A stretch of DNA of 64,000 nt, taken from positions 1 through 64,000 of the forward strand of contig NZ_JAAGUY010000024.1 in the NCBI RefSeq assembly GCF_010868145.1, written 5' to 3'. Positions within the stretch are counted from its first letter, which is position 1. Each line of letters starts with the position of its first letter. This DNA comes from Nocardia cyriacigeorgica (GTDB lineage: Bacteria; Actinomycetota; Actinomycetes; Mycobacteriales; Mycobacteriaceae). A program made the position numbers and the translations under genes. This document shows, piece by piece, positions 1-21,319 of the stretch. Under the pieces are notes generated by a model. It was not told the DNA's origin. It did not search any database and was given only the letters and a program-made list of their open reading frames with translations.

Positions 1-13979
<13,979 letters not shown>

Positions 13980-13987
13980 AACGCCAC

Positions 13988-14026
13988 GAGCCGGTGCGAG
14001 GCAATGATCTTGCCTCGCACCGGCTC
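13988..14026. terminator. Bidirectional hairpin terminator after the NRPS gene
   Basis: A perfect 17-bp stem (13988-14004 with 14010-14026) encloses a 5-base loop, TGATC. It begins 9 bp after the NRPS stop codon and ends 21 bp before the stop codon of the convergent YHS gene, so it can serve both. Its position supports the NRPS stop as a genuine gene end and not a frameshift. Confidence 0.85.
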
Positions 14027-14047
14027 GCCCATTCGGGTCGTGGCTCC

Positions 14048-14656
14048 TCAAGCGAGGGCGTGCTCCTCGGCGAAGACCTTGCGGCAGACCGGCGCGCAGA
14101 AGACGTGGGTCTCGCCCTCGTGGGTGAGGGTGAAGGGGGCGGTGGCTATTTCGAGGGTCATACCGCAGGTCGGGTCGACGGCGTAGCCCTCGGGGATGTC
14201 GCGGGTGTCGTCTTCGGGGCGGTAGTCGGCGGTCATCAGTCTGGTGAGTTCGGCGGCGTCGGTGGCTCGGCCGAAGGTGCCGAGGCTGTGTTCACGGACG
14301 CCGAGGATCTGCACGACGCAATGCGGGGCGCCGAGCAGTCGTTGCGGATCGCCCTCGAACTCGGCGATGGTGTGGGTGATCAGGGGGATGATTCCCTGGC
14401 CGAAGTCCGGTCCGACCCAGGAACCGGGCACAGTGACGCGGACCAGATAACGCGGTGCGTCGGCCGGGCTCGGGCCGCCGGTGGCCCAGGTGGCTGGGTG
14501 GTGCACGAGCACGTGGGTGAACTCGCGAGCTCGGTCCATGACCGCCTCCGGTGCGGATTCCTCGGTGGTGAGGGTACGCAGCAGAAGCTGGGCCAGAGCG
14601 TTGCCGCGTTCACCGGCGAGCGCGGGATCGGAGACGAAGATATCGATGGTCATCAT
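14048..14656 (-). CDS. YHS-domain protein with tautomerase-like N-terminal region
   Basis: A 202-residue protein. The C-terminal 45 residues form a YHS-type putative metal-binding module: VDPTCGM (C164), then FCAPVC (C187, C191). YHS domains are found in copper and other heavy-metal proteins. The first 145 residues resemble a 4-oxalocrotonate tautomerase-like fold but lack the N-terminal proline of active tautomerases, so catalysis is doubtful. Two ATG codons stand in tandem; the first was chosen because AAGGAG lies 8 bp upstream and it overlaps the DUF1772 stop as ATGATGA. It is the last gene of a three-gene operon with a peroxiredoxin-like protein and a DUF1772 membrane protein. A role in redox or metal stress is inferred from that context only. 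Confidence 0.75.
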   Translation of the reverse strand: MMTIDIFVSDPALAGERGNALAQLLLRTLTTEESAPEAVMDRAREFTHVLVHHPATWATGGPSPADAPRYLVRVTVPGSWVGPDFGQGIIPLITHTIAEFEGDPQRLLGAPHCVVQILGVREHSLGTFGRATDAAELTRLMTADYRPEDDTRDIPEGYAVDPTCGMTLEIATAPFTLTHEGETHVFCAPVCRKVFAEEHALA

Positions 14657-15132
14657 GAGCGGGACTCCTTCGTTGGCAGGAGGGTGGTGGTGACGATCAG
14701 GACGAAGACCAGGACGGCGCAGGCCACGCGGGCGATGTGGAAGTTCTCCCAACGGGTCAGCATGTCGGCGTAGTCGGCGGGTGGACCGGAAACCGCCCAC
14801 TCCTTGATGTCCTGGTTGATGGGCACATTGCCGAGTCGGGTGATGGCGAATACCGCGACCGAGATGATCGTCGCGGTGGCAGCTATCCAGCGTTCTGCCG
14901 CACGGGTCCGCACGGACAGCACCAGGCAACTGACAAAGGTGGATGCCATGAGTGCTTGCATGACAACGCTGTTGGCGGACATCAGTGCGGTGTGGAAGGT
15001 GAGCCGCACATCGGTCGGGACCTCGCGGAAGGCGTAGAGCACATTGGCTCCGCCGTAGAGGAAGGCGCCGCCGAGCAGGCCGCTGGCCAGCAGTGCGGCC
15101 GCGCGGGCGAGGCGGGGACGGGCGATCGTCAT
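14653..15132 (-). CDS. DUF1772 (anthrone oxygenase-like) membrane protein
   Basis: A 159-residue protein with about four hydrophobic helices, including ALLASGLLGGAFLYG near residue 15 and a C-terminal VLVFVLIVTTTLL. The motif NVPINQDIKEW and the later RWENFHIAR match the DUF1772 family, which includes anthrone oxygenases and many uncharacterized membrane proteins. The ATG at 15132 overlaps the upstream peroxiredoxin stop (ATGA), and its own stop overlaps the downstream YHS gene, so translation is probably coupled. The substrate is unknown; being between a thiol peroxidase-like protein and a YHS protein suggests membrane-associated oxidation or redox defence. Confidence 0.8.
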   Translation of the reverse strand: MTIARPRLARAAALLASGLLGGAFLYGGANVLYAFREVPTDVRLTFHTALMSANSVVMQALMASTFVSCLVLSVRTRAAERWIAATATIISVAVFAITRLGNVPINQDIKEWAVSGPPADYADMLTRWENFHIARVACAVLVFVLIVTTTLLPTKESRS

Positions 15133-15689
15133 CGGTACACCTCGACGCTGTCGGCGAGGGCGAGCAGTTCGTCGACCGACCACTGGTCGTCGGCGTGCTC
15201 TCCATGTTTGCTCGCCACCACCCGGCCGTCGGGCGTGATGAGGAAGTCCGCGGGCAGGCCGAGACGGCCGCCTTCAGGGTTTTTCGGTGGTGCGATATGC
15301 CCGGGTCGCCGCGAGGAACGCACTTCGCGCGCGACAGCGCGGACGATGGTGGGCCAGGCGCGGGGATCGAGCAGGGCGCGGGGTGTCGATTCCACCCCGA
15401 ACTCGCGGTAGAGGCGGCGCTCGGGGTCGGCTATCACAGCCAGTGGCAGGTCGGCCGCGTACGTGCGCAATTCTTCTGCGCTGGAATGGAACACGACTAT
15501 TTCGCGGATGTTCGCCGCGACTATATCGTCGAGCCTGGTGACGATCGAACGAAGATGCAGACTGCACACCGGACAGCCGGCGAACCGCCGGAACTGCAGA
15601 TGGATGAGGCAGTCCGGATCGGGGATCGGCACAGGAGCGCCGGTGATGGTGACCAGATCGCGCCTGGTCACCGTGGTTGGAAGCGGCAT
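15129..15689 (-). CDS. Peroxiredoxin-like (AhpC/TSA family) protein
   Basis: A 186-residue thioredoxin-fold protein. FAGCPVCSLHL places C39 and C42 as a CxxC pair at the end of the first beta strand, where peroxiredoxin-like proteins carry the peroxidatic cysteine. Later segments (VVFHSSAEEL, VIADPERRLYREFGV, PADFLITPDGRVVASKHG) fit the AhpC/TSA fold. The start has a well-placed AAAGGAG. It is the first gene of the operon with DUF1772 and the YHS protein, divergent from a TetR regulator that likely controls the unit. It probably reduces peroxides or acts as a thiol-disulfide protein; the electron donor is unknown. Confidence 0.85.
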   Translation of the reverse strand: MPLPTTVTRRDLVTITGAPVPIPDPDCLIHLQFRRFAGCPVCSLHLRSIVTRLDDIVAANIREIVVFHSSAEELRTYAADLPLAVIADPERRLYREFGVESTPRALLDPRAWPTIVRAVAREVRSSRRPGHIAPPKNPEGGRLGLPADFLITPDGRVVASKHGEHADDQWSVDELLALADSVEVYR

Positions 15690-15733
15690 TGAATCTCCTT
15701 TAAGTGTACAAGGTACGCCTACCTCCAGTATGC

Positions 15734-15748
15734 GCGTATCGCGTACGC
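15734..15748. promoter_or_regulatory. Inverted repeat, candidate TetR operator
   Basis: GCGTA-TCGCG-TACGC is a perfect inverted repeat 10 bp upstream of the tetR start, in the 68-bp divergent region. A related half-site, GGTACGC, lies at 15712-15718. Likely site of autoregulation and control of the divergent redox operon; the binding protein is inferred from adjacency. Confidence 0.5.
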
Positions 15749-15757
15749 TGTCAATCC

Positions 15758-16393
15758 ATGCCGCGTCCTCGTTCGCTGACCACCGACGACCTGTCCGGCG
15801 CCGCGCTCACTGTGATCGATCGCGACGGCCTCGACGCGCTCACCATGCGCGCCGTCGCCAAGGAACTCGGCATGGCGACCATGGCGCTGTACCGCTACGT
15901 CGCCGACCGCACGGCGCTCGAGGTCCTCGTGGTCCAACGCATCTTCGCCACCATCGACCTCACCGTCCCGCCGGACCTGAACTGGCGCGACCGCGTCCGC
16001 CTACTCCTCAACCGCACCCGACTGGCCTCGGCCGAACACCCCGCAGCGGTGCCGCTGATCCTGCGCCACCGCCAGTCCGCCCCCGGCTCCCTCGGCCTGA
16101 TCGAAGCGATGCTCTCAGCCCTTACCGCCAGCGGCCTGACCGGCGTCGACCGCGTCATCGCCCAACGCACCCTCATCGGCTACCTGCTCGGTTTCCTCCA
16201 AAACGAGCACTACGCCGCCCTCTCCGGACCGGGCACCGCGATCATGGCCGCCTTGCCATCCGAGGAGTTCCCGTTCCTCGCGCAGACAGCCGACGACGCG
16301 CGCGCCGTCCCGCCCGAAGAGGAATTCAGCGCGGGTTTGGATGTCATTCTCGACGGTCTCGCCAATCGAGCTGCACCAGAACGCGATTCGTAA
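15758..16393 (+). CDS. TetR-family transcriptional regulator
   Basis: A 211-residue protein with an N-terminal helix-turn-helix (TMRAVAKELGMATMALYRYV, residues 29-48) and a helical C-terminal ligand domain ending in AAPERDS. The ATG at 15758 is preferred over the in-frame GTG at 15704 because MPRPRSLTTDD is a normal TetR beginning and the longer version would run through the divergent promoter and the inverted repeat. It faces the peroxiredoxin-DUF1772-YHS operon, its probable target. The ligand cannot be read from sequence. Confidence 0.88.
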   Translation: MPRPRSLTTDDLSGAALTVIDRDGLDALTMRAVAKELGMATMALYRYVADRTALEVLVVQRIFATIDLTVPPDLNWRDRVRLLLNRTRLASAEHPAAVPLILRHRQSAPGSLGLIEAMLSALTASGLTGVDRVIAQRTLIGYLLGFLQNEHYAALSGPGTAIMAALPSEEFPFLAQTADDARAVPPEEEFSAGLDVILDGLANRAAPERDS

Positions 16394-16471
16394 CCAGTTC
16401 CTGCTCCCCGCGCGGTGTCGGCTGTCCGGCACCGCCCACTGGAGACCGCTACCCGAACCGAGTTGAACCGA

Positions 16472-17422
16472 TCAGTCGACCGCAGCGCTCAGCCGGGCGG
16501 TGAGTTCGCGGACGCGGGTGATGAGTTCGGGGGGTTCGTGGATGCGGATCGGGAGGTCGAAGAGGGACAGGTAGATGGCTAGTTCGTCGAGGGAGTTGGA
16601 ACCGGTGCGTAGCGTGCAGGATTCGCTGTCGATCGGTTCGATGACGCCGATGGTCGGGGGGATTCGGTCGGTGGCGATGTCGGCGGAGACGGCGATCGAT
16701 ACGCGGGCCGCGTAACGGTAGGGGGCCACCGCTATGTTGCTGGCGACGTAGCCGGCGAGGTCGATGTCGGGGGCCTCGCGCGGGGTGAAGCGCGGGCCGG
16801 TGGGGGTGCGGGGGCGCAAGCGGTCAACTCGGAAGGTGCGCCAGTCGGCGCGGTCGGCGTCCCAGGCGATGAGGTACCAGCGGCGCCCGGTATGCGCCAG
16901 TCGGTGCGGTTCGGTGATGCGCAATGTTGTTGTGCCGTCATGACTGTGGTAGTCGAAGCGAAGGCGGTGCTTATCGCGGATGGCGCCGGCGATGGCGGTG
17001 AGGATCTCGGGGTCGACCGTCGGGCCGCCTGCGCCGACACTGACCGTCGCCGCGAGCAGCGTGCGCACCCGGTGACGCAACCGGGAGGGCAGCATCTGCT
17101 CCAGTTTCGTCAGTGCGCGCAGGGAGCTGTCCTCGATTCCAGCGATGGTGCCGCCGGCGGCGGTGCGCAAGCCGATGGCGACCGCGACGGCCTCGTCGTC
17201 GTCGAGCAGCAGTGGCGGCAGGTGCGTGCCCGCGCCGAGCCGGTACCCGGCGACCCCGCGTGCCGCATCGACCGGGTACCCGAGGTTGCGCAGCTTGTCG
17301 ATATCGCGGCGCACGGTGCGGACGTCGATGCCGAGTTCGGCGGCCAGGTCGGTGCCGGTCCATTCCCGATGCATCTGCAACAGCGACAGCAGACGCAGCA
17401 GTCGCGCCGATGTTTCCCACAT
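16472..17422 (-). CDS. WYL-domain transcriptional regulator (HTH-WYL)
   Basis: A 316-residue regulator. An N-terminal winged helix (DLAAELGIDVRTVRRDIDKL, residues 25-44) is followed by a WYL domain with the signature tripeptide at 182-184 in RRWYLIAWD, and a C-terminal WYL-associated region. WYL proteins usually sense nucleic acid or small ligands and act as repressors or activators. The gene is divergent from an epoxide hydrolase across 63 bp containing a perfect inverted repeat, so local control of that enzyme is likely. The ATG at 17422 gives the usual short lead into the HTH. Confidence 0.88.
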   Translation of the reverse strand: MWETSARLLRLLSLLQMHREWTGTDLAAELGIDVRTVRRDIDKLRNLGYPVDAARGVAGYRLGAGTHLPPLLLDDDEAVAVAIGLRTAAGGTIAGIEDSSLRALTKLEQMLPSRLRHRVRTLLAATVSVGAGGPTVDPEILTAIAGAIRDKHRLRFDYHSHDGTTTLRITEPHRLAHTGRRWYLIAWDADRADWRTFRVDRLRPRTPTGPRFTPREAPDIDLAGYVASNIAVAPYRYAARVSIAVSADIATDRIPPTIGVIEPIDSESCTLRTGSNSLDELAIYLSLFDLPIRIHEPPELITRVRELTARLSAAVD

Positions 17423-17429
17423 ACTTTTC

Positions 17430-17444
17430 AGTCTGCCGCAGACT
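17430..17444. promoter_or_regulatory. Inverted repeat between WYL regulator and epoxide hydrolase
   Basis: AGTCTG-CCG-CAGACT is a perfect palindrome 8 bp upstream of the WYL regulator start and 42 bp before the hydrolase start. It is a likely operator for autoregulation and control of the divergent hydrolase gene. Confidence 0.5.
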
Positions 17445-17485
17445 TAGGACCGAATCTGCCCTAACCGGTTCCTACTCTGATTCTC

Positions 17486-18640
17486 ATGAGTGCAGCGATC
17501 ACCCCCTTCCGGATCGACATCCCGCAGAACGACCTCGACGACCTGCACCGCAGGCTCGACGCGACCCGCTGGCCCGCACCCCTGCCCGGCGACGATTGGG
17601 ACACCGGCGTCCCCACCGGCTGGCTGCGGGAGATGGTCGCCTACTGGCGCGACGGCTACGACTGGCGCGCCGCCGAACGCAGACTCAACGAATTCCCGCA
17701 GTTCACCACCGAGATCGACGGGCAGCTGGTCCACTTCGTGCACGTCCGCTCGCCCGAACCAACCGCTTTTCCGCTGATCCTGACCCACGGCTGGCCGGGA
17801 TCCATCGTCGAATTCCTCGACATGATCGGCCCGCTGACAGATCCGCGCGCCCACGGCGCCGACCCGGCAGACGCGTTTCATGTGGTCATTCCTTCGCTGC
17901 CCGGGTTCGGGTTCTCCGGCCCGGTCGCCGATTCCGGTTGGACGGTCGAGCGGATCGCGGTTGCCTGGGCGGAGCTGATGGCGCGGTTGGGCTATGAGCG
18001 GTACGGGGCGCAGGGTGGCGATTTCGGCGGTGCGGTGAGCCCGGAACTGGGTCGCGTGGCACCGGAACGGGTGGCGGGCGTACACGTCAACGGCGGTGTG
18101 GGCGATTACCTTCCGCTGCCCTTGCCGGAAGAGGAGCTGGCGACGTTGACCGAACTGGAACGCGATCGGGTGCGTCGCACCGAGGCGTTCATGCAGAAGG
18201 AGTTCGGCTACATCTCGATCCAGTCGACCCGCCCGCAAACCCTTGCCTATGGGCTGGTCGACTCACCGGTGGCCCAATTGGCCTGGATCATGGACAAATT
18301 CCGCGAATGGACCCATCCGCGCGCGGTGGACCCGGACAAGATCCTCGACCGGGACCGGCTGCTGACCAACGTGATGCTGTACTGGCTCACCGGGACGGCG
18401 GGGACCGCGGCCTACGTCGGGTATGCGCAGGACGCACCGTGGGGTGCGGAGAAGCAGAACTCTGGTGTGCCCACCGGGGTGATCGTGTTCGCCCACGATG
18501 TGGCCATTCGTAAGTACGCGGGAACGGCCGACACCATCACGCGCTGGATCGATGTCGACCGTGGCGGTCATTTCGCGGCCCTCGAGGAGCCGGTGCTACT
18601 CGCCTCGGATATGCGCGAATTCTTCCGCGATCTGCGCTGA
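17486..18640 (+). CDS. Epoxide hydrolase (EHN domain, alpha/beta hydrolase)
   Basis: A 384-residue enzyme of the microsomal epoxide hydrolase type. An N-terminal EHN region (about residues 5-110) precedes an alpha/beta-hydrolase core. Visible elements are the HGWPG oxyanion segment at 101-105, nucleophile D179 in GAQGGDFGG, and the C-terminal catalytic His H362 in GGHFAALEEP. Such enzymes add water to epoxides, giving diols. The start is ATG with no clear ribosome binding site, so it may be poorly translated or leaderless. A WYL regulator is divergent, suggesting inducible expression. The natural substrate is unknown. Confidence 0.9.
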   Translation: MSAAITPFRIDIPQNDLDDLHRRLDATRWPAPLPGDDWDTGVPTGWLREMVAYWRDGYDWRAAERRLNEFPQFTTEIDGQLVHFVHVRSPEPTAFPLILTHGWPGSIVEFLDMIGPLTDPRAHGADPADAFHVVIPSLPGFGFSGPVADSGWTVERIAVAWAELMARLGYERYGAQGGDFGGAVSPELGRVAPERVAGVHVNGGVGDYLPLPLPEEELATLTELERDRVRRTEAFMQKEFGYISIQSTRPQTLAYGLVDSPVAQLAWIMDKFREWTHPRAVDPDKILDRDRLLTNVMLYWLTGTAGTAAYVGYAQDAPWGAEKQNSGVPTGVIVFAHDVAIRKYAGTADTITRWIDVDRGGHFAALEEPVLLASDMREFFRDLR

Positions 18641-18649
18641 GGAGCGCGC

Positions 18650-19840
18650 TCAGGACTTGCTCTTGGCCGGAACCCATTCCAGCCCCCACCCATAGGCCTC
18701 GTCGACCGCCTTGTTCACCCAGCGGGGCGGTTCGGCGGGTGGCGGGATGAACCGTCCTTCGCGGCGGACCACCAACTCGCCGCCGACGTTCTCGATCACA
18801 GCCAGCACGATTGCGCGGGAGTTGTCGGTGCAGCCGTCGACTTCCATGTCGATGGGTGGCGAGCCGACGGGAAAGAGGGTTGCGGTTGCGCGGACACCGC
18901 GCAGGTCGGGTGCGCCCTCGTAGATGTTCGCGTAGACGAGTAGGCGGCGGAACTCGGTGACGTGGTCGAGGTTGATGTCGAGGTTTTCGCCGGTCGCTTC
19001 GTCGCCGGTGCGATCGTCTTTGTCGAGCCGGACGTAGGGCGGGCTGTCGAGCGAGCCGAAGCTGCCGACCGCGTGCACGAGGCCCTTGCTCCCGTTGGCC
19101 AGTTCCCAGAGGCAGCACAGATCGAGGTCGACGGTCTGGCCGCGTCCGCCGAGCAAGCCGCGGTTGCCGCCGCTCGACCAGTTCAGGTTCACTCGCATGG
19201 TGCCGCCGGTGGCACCGCGTTTGGTGAGTGAGACCGAGGGCGAGTCCTTGGTCAGCGACATCGTGGTCATGGTGATCGCGGCGGGCGCCGGCTCAGGTGC
19301 GGGCTGCGGCGATACCGGAGCCGGGTCCTCGTCGACCGAGATACCGAAGTCGGTGGCCAGCCCGGAGAGTCCGGTGTCGTATCCCTGCCCGACCGCACGG
19401 AATTTCCACCCGCCCTGCCTGCGGTACAGCTCGCCGAGCACGAAGGCGGTTTCGGTGCTCGCGCCGGTGCTGTCGAAGTGGGCGATCTCGGTGCCGCCCG
19501 CGGGATCGACCAGTCGCACGTACAGGCCACGGAACTGGCCGAAGGTGCCGCCGTCGGCGGAGGCGGCGATGACGATGCTGTCGATCTGGGGTTCGACCCG
19601 ATCCAGCTGCACCTCGAGCACGTCCAGCACCGTGGTGCCCTGCTGTTTGCCCTCGTGACGGACCGCGGCCGATGGGTGGGTGGGTTGGTTGTAGAAAACG
19701 AAGTCGTTGTCGGACCGGACCTTGCCACCTGCGAGCAGCAGCGCCGAAGCGTCCGCGTCGGGGACGCCTGGCCCGGATCGCCATCCCAATTCGACGCGAA
19801 CCGCGGCCAGTGGAACAGCGACGTTGGCGCCCTTCATCAT
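18650..19840 (-). CDS. Tandem TerD-family (tellurium/stress resistance) protein
   Basis: About 396 residues containing two TerD-type domains joined by a Pro/Ala-rich linker (PAPVSPQPAPEPAPAA). The first starts MMKGANVAVP and contains SDNDFVFYNQP and EIAHFDSTGASTETAFVLGELYRR; the second contains VDLDLCCLWELANG and has a TerA-like C-terminus. TerD domains bind calcium and are linked to tellurite, oxidative and phage stress. The start is uncertain: ATG at 19840 (used here) or 19837, or TTG at 19855. It lies 64 bp downstream of, and co-oriented with, the encapsulin operon, so read-through is possible. Confidence 0.85.
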   Translation of the reverse strand: MMKGANVAVPLAAVRVELGWRSGPGVPDADASALLLAGGKVRSDNDFVFYNQPTHPSAAVRHEGKQQGTTVLDVLEVQLDRVEPQIDSIVIAASADGGTFGQFRGLYVRLVDPAGGTEIAHFDSTGASTETAFVLGELYRRQGGWKFRAVGQGYDTGLSGLATDFGISVDEDPAPVSPQPAPEPAPAAITMTTMSLTKDSPSVSLTKRGATGGTMRVNLNWSSGGNRGLLGGRGQTVDLDLCCLWELANGSKGLVHAVGSFGSLDSPPYVRLDKDDRTGDEATGENLDINLDHVTEFRRLLVYANIYEGAPDLRGVRATATLFPVGSPPIDMEVDGCTDNSRAIVLAVIENVGGELVVRREGRFIPPPAEPPRWVNKAVDEAYGWGLEWVPAKSKS

Positions 19841-19904
19841 CGACACGACTGCCAACGTATCCGAGGTGCGCGGACGCGGCTACTCACGAACCAGCGCGGT
19901 GCGG

Positions 19905-20501
19905 TCAGTGGGTGGGCGGCGCGATCTTCCAATGCTGATGCAGCGCGCCCGCGATCTCCGGCAGAACCATGACCGGAATCTTCTTGCGGCGCAGCATGTC
20001 CCGGATCTGATCGACCTGTTCGCGTTTGCGCATGTCGTAGGCGCTCGACACCGGGCCGCTCACCGGAGGCATCGACAGCAGCACCAGTTCACCGTGCTGC
20101 TCGTCGCCGCCGGCCAGGTCGAGTGCGAGCGACCAGCGGGCGCGTTCGTCGAGGGTGAACCGGCCCGCCACCACCCGGTCCCAGTCGATGCTGGTCTCGG
20201 CCCACGGGGTGCGCCGGTAGATCGCACCCTCGGTGAGCACGACAGCATCGCGGGTGAAGAGCGCGACGAGCACTGCCACTCCGGCGACGGCTCCGGCGAG
20301 CAGTCCGGTGAACACTCTGTTCACGCCGAACATGGCGATGACCCCGAGGCACAGCGCGACCGTCACGGCGATGCCGAGCACGCCGTAACTCATTGCGCGC
20401 TTGGTGGGCACCACGCCCGCGTGCACCAGGGTCATCTCGTCTCCGTCCGCCACCGCAACTCGCTGGTCAGGACCATACTGCCGCGAGGTGAACGAGATCA
20501 C
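19905..20501 (-). CDS. Two-helix membrane protein with PH-like C-terminal domain, encapsulin operon
   Basis: A 198-residue protein. Two hydrophobic helices at about 38-58 and 64-83 are followed by a soluble tail (VVLTEGAIYRRTPWAETSIDWDRVVAGRF) resembling the bacterial PH domain of small actinobacterial membrane proteins. The GTG at 20501 was chosen because it lies 14 bp after the encapsulin stop; further upstream codons run into the encapsulin gene in another frame. The ATG at residue 23 is an alternative. Co-orientation and the tiny gap make it the third gene of the DyP-encapsulin operon. Function unknown; attaching the nanocompartment to the membrane is speculation. Confidence 0.7.
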   Translation of the reverse strand: MISFTSRQYGPDQRVAVADGDEMTLVHAGVVPTKRAMSYGVLGIAVTVALCLGVIAMFGVNRVFTGLLAGAVAGVAVLVALFTRDAVVLTEGAIYRRTPWAETSIDWDRVVAGRFTLDERARWSLALDLAGGDEQHGELVLLSMPPVSGPVSSAYDMRKREQVDQIRDMLRRKKIPVMVLPEIAGALHQHWKIAPPTH

Positions 20502-20515
20502 CAGTCGATCGCGCC

Positions 20516-21316
20516 TCAGGCCTGCAACGCGACAGCCGCCTCCGCGGTGTAGACCAGGAACGTCAGGCTCTGCTGGAAGTAGAGCTGCACCGACTCGGCG
20601 TCGTGGCCGAGATAGCCGATGGACAGATCCTGGCCGATCTGCAGATCGAAGTCGCCGCCGCGGGTGGTGAGCACGAACGCACCGTCGATGGCGGGCGCCC
20701 AGATGATCTCGCCCTCGGGGATGAGGCGCTCGATATGGGTGCGGATGGGGTGGCCGTGGTCGGAGGTCTCGCTGACGGCGGTGTACAGGTCGGCGCTCAG
20801 CAGCACCGAGTAGGGACCGTCGACGCCGGCCAACCGCAACTCGCTCAGCGCCTGGGCGACCGCCTCGGGCACCAGCCGCGGATCGCTTGGGACCGCGACC
20901 GGCGTGTTCGACGCGGCGGCCCTGATACCGGTGATGTTGGCGGCCGGATAGCCCTCGAAGATGGCGCGGTCCTCGGCCCAGGCGATGCGCTTGGCTGCGT
21001 CCTTGACCGGGTCCAGATCGGCGTCCTGCGCGCCGCGCTCGACATTGTCGAGTTCCTCGCGGGATAGCGTGAACGGCACCCGCAGCTCCACCAGCGGCGC
21101 GACCAGCCGCTGCCGGGCCTGCACGCCGTCGTCGGGGGCGGAGATCGGCGCGGTCCGTCCCAGTCCGACGGCGGAGTAGTCGGTGCCGTGCGGTCCGGAC
21201 AGGTCGACCACGCGGCGTCCCGCGATATGCCGCTTGAACGTGCGGGTGGCCTCCTCTTCGATCGCCGACCATGCCTCGGAGGTGATCGGAGCGAGTTCAC
21301 GATGCAGGTTGTTCAT
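20516..21316 (-). CDS. Family 1 encapsulin nanocompartment shell protein
   Basis: A 266-residue HK97-fold shell protein. Typical segments are MNNLHRELAPITSEAW, SGPHGTDYSAVGLGR, DNVERGAQDADLDPVKDAAKRIAWAED and IGQDLSIGYLGHD. Length and sequence match the Cfp29-type encapsulins of mycobacteria, which assemble into icosahedral protein cages around peroxidase cargo. The ATG follows AAAAGGAG and lies 3 bp after the DyP peroxidase stop. The upstream peroxidase ends in a classic cargo-loading peptide, so cargo identity is well supported. Confidence 0.95.
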   Translation of the reverse strand: MNNLHRELAPITSEAWSAIEEEATRTFKRHIAGRRVVDLSGPHGTDYSAVGLGRTAPISAPDDGVQARQRLVAPLVELRVPFTLSREELDNVERGAQDADLDPVKDAAKRIAWAEDRAIFEGYPAANITGIRAAASNTPVAVPSDPRLVPEAVAQALSELRLAGVDGPYSVLLSADLYTAVSETSDHGHPIRTHIERLIPEGEIIWAPAIDGAFVLTTRGGDFDLQIGQDLSIGYLGHDAESVQLYFQQSLTFLVYTAEAAVALQA

Positions 21317-21319
21317 GGG

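Noticed and set aside
15704..15757. Upstream GTG start for the TetR gene at 15704
   Set aside because: The extension would be translated from the divergent promoter and operator region and has no family similarity.
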